A stretch of 11,628 bases of DNA from Clostridia bacterium (lineage in GTDB: Bacteria; Bacillota; Clostridia; Oscillospirales; CAG-272), in the NCBI GenBank assembly GCA_900754175.1, contig CAAEBS010000104.1, positions 1 through 11,628 of the forward strand, in the 5' to 3' direction. Positions 5,815-11,628 of this stretch are shown in pieces; position 1 is the stretch's first letter; each line of letters starts with the position of its first letter. The notes beneath the pieces were generated by a model that saw only the letters and a program-made list of their open reading frames with translations, was not told where the DNA came from and made no database searches. Position numbers and translations under genes: made by a program.

Positions 5815-5863
5815 GCGGCTCTGCGCCTGAAAGAGCCGCTGTGGTGCGGCGGTACGTTCAGGC
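5815..5863 (+). other. Predicted H-type pseudoknot upstream of the solute-binding protein gene
   Basis: Stem 1 is GCGGCTCT (5815-5822) with AGAGCCGC (5832-5839). Seven bases of its nine-base loop, GCCTGAA (5825-5831), are exactly complementary to TTCAGGC (5857-5863). This gives an H-type pseudoknot with a 2-base first connector, no gap between the stems and a 17-base second connector, which is sterically sound. The same 7-bp pairing could instead close a simple hairpin containing GCCGC/GCGGC (5835-5839 with 5846-5850). The ribosome-binding site CGGAGG lies about 32 bases further on. I cannot match it to a named riboswitch class. Hand folding only. Confidence 0.45.
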
Positions 5864-5905
5864 ATAGAAATTCGTTTTTGCACTTCATACCATACGGAGG
5901 ATTTT

Positions 5906-7447
5906 ATGAAAAAATATATGCGCATTTTAACCGGAGCACTTGCGCTCCTGATGTGCGTCGGCGTATTTGCTTCCTGTAAGAAAAAGGATGATGACGCCAC
6001 GGAGGATACGAGCCAGGTAACGACAGCCGGCGGCGATGAGACCACGAGCAACGTGGACGCCAAGGGATATCTTCTGGACGACCTCGGGGACAAGGATTTC
6101 GGCGGAAAAGAGATCAAGATCCTGACGTGGATCAACAAGTCGTACAGTCAGTTTGAATTTGACACCGAAAAGGGCGACCATACCAACAAGTTTGAAGAAG
6201 CGGTGTTCAACCGGAATGAGCAGGTCGCACGCCGGATGAACGTCAAGCTCAAATGGAACTCCATTGAGGGCAACAACTCCAACATGACCAACTACATCAC
6301 CCAGGCGAGAGCGCTGTCGGTCACATCCGACGTGGATATCTTTGCGGCGTACAGCATGGTGCCCGCATCGCTTGCGCAGGAGGGACTGCTTTCGGATATG
6401 AATTCAATCCCGAACGTCAGCGTGGATAAGCCCTGGTGGAACCAGAGCCTGATGCAGAAGTGCTCGATCTACGGCAGAAACTATTTCGGTGCCGGCGACC
6501 TTTCGCCCGATATGCTGGCGGGAACTTTCCTGGTTTACGCCAACAAGAAAATGGTTTCCGAACAGCGCATTGAGGAAACGCTGAAAAGCGAATACGGCGC
6601 AGACACCCTGTACGACCTGGTGTACGACAAGAAGTGGACGCTGGACAAGATGATCCGCCTCAGCCGTGACGTTGCCAGCGAGGACATCGGCGGCGCCGCA
6701 ACCTCCACCTACGGATTTTCCACCTATCTGATCAACGTGGACCCGTTCGTGCAGGGCTCCGGCATCCTGACGGTGGAGAACGGTGCGGACGGCTCGGTTA
6801 TCCCGTCCGACGCATTCGGTTCGGTGGATACGCAGAACCTGCTTTCCACGCTGGTGGACTTCTTCAATTCTCCCGCCGCATTCCTCGGAAGATACGACGA
6901 GGGCTTTGACAACGCTACCTGGATCAACTCCTGGTACGATAACCGGGCAATGTTCCTGATGGAGGACTTTACCCGTGCCAAGACCAACTACGAAAAGAAC
7001 CTTGACACCTATCTGTTGCCCGTTCCGATGCTGGACGAGGAGCAGGACGACTACCACTGCATCGCCGGCTTCTACTGCACCGTCTGGTCGGTTGCTTTCA
7101 ACTCTGCCAAGAGCGATGCGGTCGGCGCAACGCTGGAGTGTCTGGCTTCCGAGTCTTACCGCCAGGTTATGCCCGCTTTCTATGAGGAGCTGCTCAGACT
7201 GCGCTACGCAAACGACGTGGGCGAATACAAGATGATCGATTACATCAAGGGAAAGATCAGCTTTGACACCGGAAGGCTGTTTACCCTTACGTTTACCAAC
7301 AAGACGTGGAACGCTTTCCGTGACTGCATCAACAACAACTCCAAGGACTGGATGTCCTTCTACAAGCAGAACGTATCGAATATCATGACTACCGGTTGCG
7401 ATACGATCAACAAGCTCAACGATATTTACAAGAACCTCGGACAATAA
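5906..7447 (+). CDS. Extracellular solute-binding lipoprotein, ABC family 1-like
   Basis: This encodes 513 residues with a lipoprotein signal peptide: hydrophobic core ALALLMCVGVF and lipobox FASC with the lipidated Cys at 24, then a Thr/Asp-rich linker to about residue 55. The mature part resembles clostridial sugar-type solute-binding proteins: GGKEIKILTW at its start, FNRNEQVARRMNVKLKW, SDVDIFAAYSM, WTLDKMIRLSRDV near residue 243, and a Trp-, Tyr-rich ligand cleft region (NATWINSWYDNRAMFLMEDF). Such proteins deliver ligands to ABC permeases on the membrane, but no permease or ATPase is nearby, so it is an orphan here and its ligand is unknown. CGGAGGATTTT precedes the ATG. It is separated from the next gene by only 12 bp and is presumably co-transcribed with it. 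Confidence 0.88.
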   Translation: MKKYMRILTGALALLMCVGVFASCKKKDDDATEDTSQVTTAGGDETTSNVDAKGYLLDDLGDKDFGGKEIKILTWINKSYSQFEFDTEKGDHTNKFEEAVFNRNEQVARRMNVKLKWNSIEGNNSNMTNYITQARALSVTSDVDIFAAYSMVPASLAQEGLLSDMNSIPNVSVDKPWWNQSLMQKCSIYGRNYFGAGDLSPDMLAGTFLVYANKKMVSEQRIEETLKSEYGADTLYDLVYDKKWTLDKMIRLSRDVASEDIGGAATSTYGFSTYLINVDPFVQGSGILTVENGADGSVIPSDAFGSVDTQNLLSTLVDFFNSPAAFLGRYDEGFDNATWINSWYDNRAMFLMEDFTRAKTNYEKNLDTYLLPVPMLDEEQDDYHCIAGFYCTVWSVAFNSAKSDAVGATLECLASESYRQVMPAFYEELLRLRYANDVGEYKMIDYIKGKISFDTGRLFTLTFTNKTWNAFRDCINNNSKDWMSFYKQNVSNIMTTGCDTINKLNDIYKNLGQ

Positions 7448-7459
7448 CGGAGACCGGAT

Positions 7460-9208
7460 ATGAAAAAGTTTCTTGCCCTGCTTCTCGTCAGCATTCTGTT
7501 GCTGACCTCCTGTGCGAAAGGAGACGACACCCCGGATAAGACCGAAACAACCGCTGCCGAAACACCCGCAACCGAACCGGTTGAGACCGAAAAGCCGCAG
7601 GAGGGGGAGAGCGTCCCGCTCGTAAAAGACGGAACCTCGCTCTACACCATTCTCTGCGAGAATTCGGACTATCTTTCCTATGCGGAAAATCTTCAGGACG
7701 TTCTGTATAAAAAGTACGGCGTGGGCTTTCCGCTCAGCAGAAAAGCAAGCGACCTCGGCGCCCGGGCGTGCATTGTCATCGGGCAGGTGGAGGGAATGGA
7801 CGACGGCGTATACCGTGGACTGACCTACAACGGCTACGGCGTAATCAGCAGTGCGGAGCACATTTACGTGTGCGCCTACAACGCCGATACGGTCGGCAAG
7901 GCGATCCAGTACTGGTCCAGCACGATGCTCAACGACTATGCCACGAAGGATGCAAACGGAAAGGTCAACGTGACCCTCCCGGGTTCCACCCTGTTCGTGC
8001 GGAACCCGAAATACCTGAAAAACGGCTGTACGCTGTTCGGCAAGGCACTTTCCGAATACAGAATGGTCGTTCCCGCCGACAGCAACGAGGTTGTGATGAA
8101 CCTGGCGGAGAACTTCCAGAGCGAGATCGGAAGCAACACCGGCGCTTATATCGCTATTGTCAGGGATACGACGCCGGCATCCGGTCCGGAGATCCTCATC
8201 GGCATGACGGGACGTTCGGAGAGCGCCGGACTGTACACCGCAGGCGCCGACACCTTTGCCCGTGGCGATATGCGGGTGGAGAGCAGGGATTCCACGATAT
8301 CCATCGGCTATAATGGCGCCGGTGCGCTGTACGCCATACTGGATATGCTGGTAAGCGACTGTTACAACGGCAGAACCGACGATTACCACCTGACCACCTC
8401 TCTGCGTGCCTCGTACCTGGTGACCCAGCCGCTGGACATGACCACCGGTGCGGATATCCGGGTGATGAGTAGCAACACCCTTTTTGCCAACGGACACATC
8501 AAGGGAAGCAAGTTCAACGACAAGACCCGGATCGAGGTTCTCGGCGACTATTACCTTGCCTTCATGCCCGATTCCATCGGATTGCAGGAGTGCATTATCA
8601 ACAACAACGTGAAATATCTTGAACCGGTGATCTCCGACGTGTATGCGTGGGTGCCCTACGAGTCGGTGGCAAGCGGCGAAAAAACGCTTTACCGCAAGGA
8701 CAAATACGATCTGGTGGATCACAATATCATCTACCTTGGCAACAATTATGCGTTCCAGTGGGCGCTTCTTGAAAACAAGGTTACGCACCAGCGGTACATT
8801 CACGGAAACGTGCACTACCATTACAACACCGACGCCGACCGGATTCCGCAGGCGGAGCAGGTGAATGGCGAGCTGAAAAAGGTCATGGAAAAGTACGGTG
8901 GCGTTGCCATTGTGGTGACGGGCGACTACAACACCACGCTGGATTCGCCGGTGCATGAGGCAATGGTCAAGGACATCCGTATGAAGTCCGCCGTTGTGGT
9001 GGCGCCAGAGAATATGCGTGACTACAACACGCTCTCGTGGCACCAGCTGGATTTCACCACCTTTGAGACCGAAAAGAACGAACAGCTTGACCACATCATG
9101 GTCACCACCGACACGGTGGAGGTGATCCGGCACAAGGTGGTAAACGATGCGCTGATCGCATCGGCGACCGACCACTATCCGATCCTGATCGACATCCGGC
9201 TGAAGTGA
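7460..9208 (+). CDS. Lipoprotein with duplicated alpha/beta domain fused to EEP phosphoesterase domain
   Basis: This encodes 582 residues. Lipobox LTSC places the lipid on Cys18, followed by a Thr/Pro/Glu linker to about residue 55. Residues 61-156 and 199-296 look like two copies of one module (AENLQD versus AENFQS; IVIGQ versus ILIGM; a late I-x-x-x-Y-N; then AIQYWSSTM versus AILDMLVSD), in style like the N-terminal accessory domains of glycosidases of the GH67/GH20 type. Residues 333-581 are an endonuclease/exonuclease/phosphatase domain with metal and catalytic positions N339, E377 (GLQE), H452, D489 and N491 (TGDYN), D544 and H571-572 region (ATDHYP, His at 572). Such enzymes cleave phosphodiester or phosphomonoester bonds in nucleic acids, lipids or inositol phosphates; the substrate here is unknown. 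It is surface-anchored and lies 12 bp after the solute-binding protein gene. Confidence 0.85.
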   Translation: MKKFLALLLVSILLLTSCAKGDDTPDKTETTAAETPATEPVETEKPQEGESVPLVKDGTSLYTILCENSDYLSYAENLQDVLYKKYGVGFPLSRKASDLGARACIVIGQVEGMDDGVYRGLTYNGYGVISSAEHIYVCAYNADTVGKAIQYWSSTMLNDYATKDANGKVNVTLPGSTLFVRNPKYLKNGCTLFGKALSEYRMVVPADSNEVVMNLAENFQSEIGSNTGAYIAIVRDTTPASGPEILIGMTGRSESAGLYTAGADTFARGDMRVESRDSTISIGYNGAGALYAILDMLVSDCYNGRTDDYHLTTSLRASYLVTQPLDMTTGADIRVMSSNTLFANGHIKGSKFNDKTRIEVLGDYYLAFMPDSIGLQECIINNNVKYLEPVISDVYAWVPYESVASGEKTLYRKDKYDLVDHNIIYLGNNYAFQWALLENKVTHQRYIHGNVHYHYNTDADRIPQAEQVNGELKKVMEKYGGVAIVVTGDYNTTLDSPVHEAMVKDIRMKSAVVVAPENMRDYNTLSWHQLDFTTFETEKNEQLDHIMVTTDTVEVIRHKVVNDALIASATDHYPILIDIRLK

Positions 9209-9230
9209 AGACTTTGGGAGCGTGAAGCGG

Positions 9231-10010
9231 ATGGAAGATCACATTTGTCAGAGCGATTACAGGGTGATGTCAAGCAACGTCCTGAACGCCAACGATCCGG
9301 CGTCGATGCACTGGAGCGTGCCGTATGAGGAACGGGCAAAGATCCTGTCGGAGGTTTATCTTGCCTACGCACCCGACCTGCTCGGCTTGCAGGAGGCGGA
9401 CGTGGCGATGAAAGAGGCACTTATCCGGTTGCTCGGTGCGGTATACGCCGCACCGCCGCAACCGGCGGAGAAAAACTATACCCCGATCCTGTACAAAAAA
9501 GAACGCTTCGCATACCTCGACGGAGGATTTCATTCTTTCGGGCGGGGATGCTGGAGCTACGAGTGGGCACACTACCGGGACCGGAAAGGATCGGGCGGGG
9601 TGATCCACATGAACCTGCATTACCATTACGAGTCCTTTGCCACAAGGGCACCGCAGGCGGAGGAGGTCAACCGGAAGCTCAGGGAGCTGAGGGCGGACTA
9701 TCCGGGCGTGCCGGTGTTTGTGACAGGGGACTACAACTGCAACAAGGACAGCGGGGAATTTGAGGTCATGTGCCGGGATCTTCCGCTGGTATCGGGAATG
9801 CTCCTGACCGAAAACAACGACGGTTTTCATTCGGGCTGGCACCGACTTGGCGAGGTGGTCCCGAGAGACGACGACGGAGCCATCGACCATATTGCGGTGA
9901 TGAGCGACACGGTGACCGTCCGGGCGCACCGGCAGATCCGGAACCCCGACGTAGCCCGTGCGACCGACCATTTTCCGGTTTATCTTGACGTGGACCGGAA
10001 AGCAACGTAA
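9231..10010 (+). CDS. Cytoplasmic EEP-family phosphoesterase, paralogue of the preceding EEP domain
   Basis: This encodes 259 residues, essentially only the EEP domain, with no signal peptide. Every motif of the upstream lipoprotein is matched: YRVMSSNVL (N16), DLLGLQE (E55), NLHYHY (H130, H132), APQAEEVN, VTGDYNCNKDS (D167, N169), GAIDHI (D219, H220) and ATDHFPVYLDV (D246, H247). The two therefore arose by duplication, and all expected catalytic residues are present. As it lacks a leader it should act in the cytoplasm, possibly on an imported product. The ATG at 9231 is preferred with GGGAG at 9216-9220, spaced 10 bases; the GTG at 9222 is only one base from that site. It starts 22 bp after the lipoprotein gene. 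Confidence 0.88.
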   Translation: MEDHICQSDYRVMSSNVLNANDPASMHWSVPYEERAKILSEVYLAYAPDLLGLQEADVAMKEALIRLLGAVYAAPPQPAEKNYTPILYKKERFAYLDGGFHSFGRGCWSYEWAHYRDRKGSGGVIHMNLHYHYESFATRAPQAEEVNRKLRELRADYPGVPVFVTGDYNCNKDSGEFEVMCRDLPLVSGMLLTENNDGFHSGWHRLGEVVPRDDDGAIDHIAVMSDTVTVRAHRQIRNPDVARATDHFPVYLDVDRKAT

Positions 10011-10035
10011 TTTACTGATTGAGGAGGCTTTGAAA

Positions 10036-10305
10036 ATGAAAAACAAACTGATCGTATTGCTTGCCGTTTGCCTGTGCCTGGCGGTATGCTTTGCGGCGTG
10101 CAAAAAAGACGACAAGGAGCCGGAGAAAACGGCTGAAGTCACCACGGTGGCGCCCGACAAGGACACCGACGGAACGAAGAAGTCGGAGAACTCCGAAAAG
10201 GGCGGAGAAAGCGAAGTGACGACCGAGCCGGGAACGGCGGACGTGAAGGACCCGGAGGACGACGGCTACGACAAGCTGATCCCGCTTCCGCCGGTGGAGC
10301 GCTGA
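10036..10305 (+). CDS. Small disordered lipoprotein
   Basis: This encodes 89 residues. It starts MKNK followed by a hydrophobic core and lipobox FAAC, with lipidation predicted on Cys22; two further cysteines (12 and 14) lie inside the signal peptide. The mature 68 residues are rich in K, D, E, T and S, with no predicted fold, ending in DKLIPLPPVER. Function is unknown: it could be a surface linker or assembly factor for the neighbouring lipoproteins, or a domain-less remnant of a larger lipoprotein, since its start resembles those of the two larger lipoproteins upstream. GAGGAGG with an 8-base spacer precedes the ATG. It lies 25 bp after the EEP gene and 18 bp before the PHP gene. Confidence 0.8.
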   Translation: MKNKLIVLLAVCLCLAVCFAACKKDDKEPEKTAEVTTVAPDKDTDGTKKSENSEKGGESEVTTEPGTADVKDPEDDGYDKLIPLPPVER

Positions 10306-10323
10306 GGCGGCGGGGAGATACCG

Positions 10324-11268
10324 GTGAAGATCACACACGATATTCATACGCACACCCTCTTTTCCTCCTGTTGTTCCGACCCGGAAGCGACGGTGGAGGC
10401 TTACGTCGGGAAAGCCGCAGAGCTGGGGTATAAGGTGTTCGGAATTTCCGACCATATGTGGGATGAAAAGGTGCCGGGCATGAACGCCTGGTACACCGGA
10501 CAGTCGGTGCCGTATGTGCTGGAGGCAAAGAACTGTATTCCGAAGGACACGAAAGGCGTCAAGGTGCTGTTCGGCGCCGAAACGGAATACTGCGGCATGA
10601 GCGATACCCTCGGCATCACCGCCGAGAGCGCACGGAATTTCGACTATATTCTGGTACCGCACACCCATACGCACATGAAGAACTTTACCATGGCGGAACC
10701 GAAAGAAGTGGTGGAGTACCGGCAGAAGATTGCCGAAAAGCTGAAAGAGACTTTCGGATTTCTCAGCGAACGGCAGATCGGAAGAATGGCGTCGGCGCTC
10801 AACCACAACGAGCTGTACCCGCTGGTAGCGGACAGCTTTGACTACGTCGGTTACGTGGCGGATTTCGCAACCGACAGCTTTGAGAAAATGCTGAACAATC
10901 CGGAGTTTGTCCGCCTGACCGGGACGGTGCCGGTCATCATTGCCCACCCGTTTGCCCCGATCGAGGGCGAGCTTTCGGTAAAGATCCGGGAGCGGATCGA
11001 CCTTGACAAGGTGCACGCACTTTGCGCACGGGCGGCAAAGATGGGAGTAGGCTTTGATATCAACCTCTGTTTTTATTCGGTGCCGGCGGACAACTATCGC
11101 AACGACCCGATGGTGGCGATCATGAAAGCCGCCAAGGAGGAGGGAATCCGGTTCAGCCTGGGAACCGACGCCCACTCACTCAGCGCTCTGGAGAGCATCC
11201 GCCGTGCCGAGGGCATCTGCGAGGCGATCGGCGTTACCGACGACGATTGGGTGGACATCGTAAAATAA
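10324..11268 (+). CDS. PHP-domain phosphoesterase, histidinol-phosphatase-like
   Basis: This encodes 314 residues beginning with GTG, supported by GGGGAG at 10312-10317 and a 6-base spacer. The PHP metal site is complete: H8 and H10 (HDIHTH), D43 and H44 (ISDH), E86 (GAETEY), H113 (PHTHTH), H208 (IIAHPF), and D282 and H284 (GTDAHS). PHP proteins hydrolyse phosphomonoesters or phosphodiesters with a trinuclear metal centre. Similarity to histidinol-phosphatases is general, and no histidine biosynthesis genes are nearby, so a catabolic phosphatase for a compound handled by this locus is more likely. It has no signal peptide and is predicted cytoplasmic. It is the last gene of the run, followed by a terminator. 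Confidence 0.88.
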   Translation: MKITHDIHTHTLFSSCCSDPEATVEAYVGKAAELGYKVFGISDHMWDEKVPGMNAWYTGQSVPYVLEAKNCIPKDTKGVKVLFGAETEYCGMSDTLGITAESARNFDYILVPHTHTHMKNFTMAEPKEVVEYRQKIAEKLKETFGFLSERQIGRMASALNHNELYPLVADSFDYVGYVADFATDSFEKMLNNPEFVRLTGTVPVIIAHPFAPIEGELSVKIRERIDLDKVHALCARAAKMGVGFDINLCFYSVPADNYRNDPMVAIMKAAKEEGIRFSLGTDAHSLSALESIRRAEGICEAIGVTDDDWVDIVK

Positions 11269-11277
11269 CAAACCGCC

Positions 11278-11315
11278 AAGGGACTGTTGCATGAAAATGC
11301 GGCAGTCCCTTTTTT
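11278..11315 (+). terminator. Intrinsic terminator ending the gene run
   Basis: AAGGGACTG (11278-11286) pairs with CAGTCCCTT (11303-11311). Two U-G pairs and an inner GCAT/ATGC stem continue the helix up to a GAAA tetraloop (11293-11296). A run of six Ts (11310-11315) follows. It lies 9 bp after the PHP stop and insulates the downstream feoA promoter. Confidence 0.93.
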
Positions 11316-11321
11316 GCCCCC

Positions 11322-11350
11322 TTGACTTCAGGGGGAAACTGTGTTACAAT
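11322..11350 (+). promoter_or_regulatory. Sigma-A promoter for feoA
   Basis: TTGACT (11322-11327) is followed by 17 bp and TACAAT (11345-11350), with TGT just before it forming an extended -10. Initiation near 11357 would give a leader of about 110 bases. Confidence 0.85.
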
Positions 11351-11400
11351 AAATCAGGAAACCGCATAGCTTCACCATTCTTCAACAGACTTCATATATT

Positions 11401-11427
11401 GAAAGTGAGAGCAAAGGCTCTCATTTC
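11401..11427 (+). promoter_or_regulatory. Palindrome in the feoA leader, possible metal-regulator site or RNA hairpin
   Basis: TGAGAGC (11406-11412) and GCTCTCA (11417-11423) form a perfect inverted repeat around AAAG, extended by GAAA and TTTC with one bulged base. As DNA the half-site resembles the TGA-rich arms of Fur-type boxes, but the four-base centre differs from the classic 7-1-7 arrangement. It lies about 45 bases after the predicted transcription start. An RNA hairpin role is equally possible. Confidence 0.4.
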
Positions 11428-11466
11428 CGGTATTGTAACGACTTTTGAAAAAAGGATTCTGAAGAT

Positions 11467-11628
11467 ATGATAAAGAAATTTACATTGAATACGCTGAAGC
11501 CGGGAGAGCGGGCAAGGATCGGCGAGGTGACGGGGGAGCCGCTTATGAAGCGGCGGCTGGAGGAACTTGGGCTGATTCCCGGCACGGTCGTCAGGTGTCT
11601 GATGAAAAGTATGCTCGGCGACCCGGTC
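11467..11628 (+). CDS. feoA: Ferrous iron transport protein A, 5' part, cut by window end
   Basis: The first 54 codons are present and the gene runs off the window. The frame shows the FeoA SH3-like domain pattern: LNTLKPGERARIGEV, then RRLEELGLIPGTVVRCL and LGDPV. FeoA is a small cytoplasmic protein that assists the FeoB ferrous-iron permease, whose gene usually follows. The ATG at 11467 is preceded by AAAGGA with a spacer of about 10 bases, a weaker site than those of the other genes here. It has its own promoter, and the terminator upstream separates it from the phosphoesterase locus. Confidence 0.9.
   Translation, partial: MIKKFTLNTLKPGERARIGEVTGEPLMKRRLEELGLIPGTVVRCLMKSMLGDPV

Noticed and set aside
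5815..5880. Intrinsic terminator after the 41-residue peptide gene
   Set aside because: The hairpin is strong but the nearest T-run (5875-5879) is about 35 bases beyond its base, so it lacks the required adjacent U-tract.
4299..5888. Long minus-strand frame across the beta-helix gene and leader
   Set aside because: Composition is that of an antisense shadow, with no ribosome-binding site or domain, and it opposes a gene with signal peptide and clear repeats.
6404..9175. Very long open frame on the minus strand (about 920 codons) antisense to the SBP and EEP genes
   Set aside because: It has no signal peptide or recognisable domain, is rich in V, H, G and R as expected from antisense of GC-rich third positions, and overlaps two strongly supported genes.
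10012..11175. Minus-strand frame antisense to the small lipoprotein and PHP genes
   Set aside because: The PHP protein has all metal ligands on the plus strand; the antisense product has no motif.
1..11628. CRISPR array, tRNA, rRNA, insertion sequence or phage genes
   Set aside because: I saw no regularly spaced repeats, cloverleaf-type sequences, transposase motifs or phage structural genes in the window.

Overview
The window looks like a chromosomal segment of an endospore-forming gut-type Clostridia member, most like Oscillospirales/Ruminococcaceae. The basis is spoVT, a DUF4317 protein, strong GGAGG ribosome-binding sites, lipoproteins with short K-rich signal peptides, and sigma-A promoters with extended -10 boxes. 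This placement comes from family knowledge; no search was run.

Left part (1-2772): a small helical protein gene on the minus strand sits behind a 36-nt near-perfect palindrome. Divergent from it is a DUF4317 gene on the plus strand with a clear promoter and a strong terminator. Facing that gene is minus-strand spoVT, with a candidate sigma-G promoter upstream. A second bidirectional terminator follows.

Central and right part (2805-11315): a minus-strand DeoR-family regulator lies divergent to a plus-strand gene run with no sigma-A promoter that I can see after its first gene. The shared intergenic region holds two sigma-A promoters and two inverted copies (14 of 15 identical) of an A-rich box. 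One copy fills the spacer between the -35 and -10 of the plus-strand promoter. The run encodes, in order: a secreted beta-helix protein broken by an in-frame TGA; a 41-residue acidic peptide; a GC-rich leader that can fold as a pseudoknot; a solute-binding lipoprotein; a lipoprotein with two tandem alpha/beta domains fused to an endonuclease/exonuclease/phosphatase (EEP) domain; a leaderless EEP paralogue; a small disordered lipoprotein; and a PHP-family phosphoesterase. It ends at an intrinsic terminator.

My reading, which is inference, is an inducible cell-surface locus. It would bind a polymer or ligand outside the cell, cleave phosphodiester or phosphomonoester bonds at the membrane, and process the product in the cytoplasm, with a DeoR-type repressor sensing a phosphorylated metabolite. 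No permease is encoded here, so the transport step is unexplained.

Right edge (11316-11628): a strong promoter, a palindromic leader and the first 54 codons of feoA, the start of a ferrous-iron uptake operon that appears unrelated to the preceding locus.
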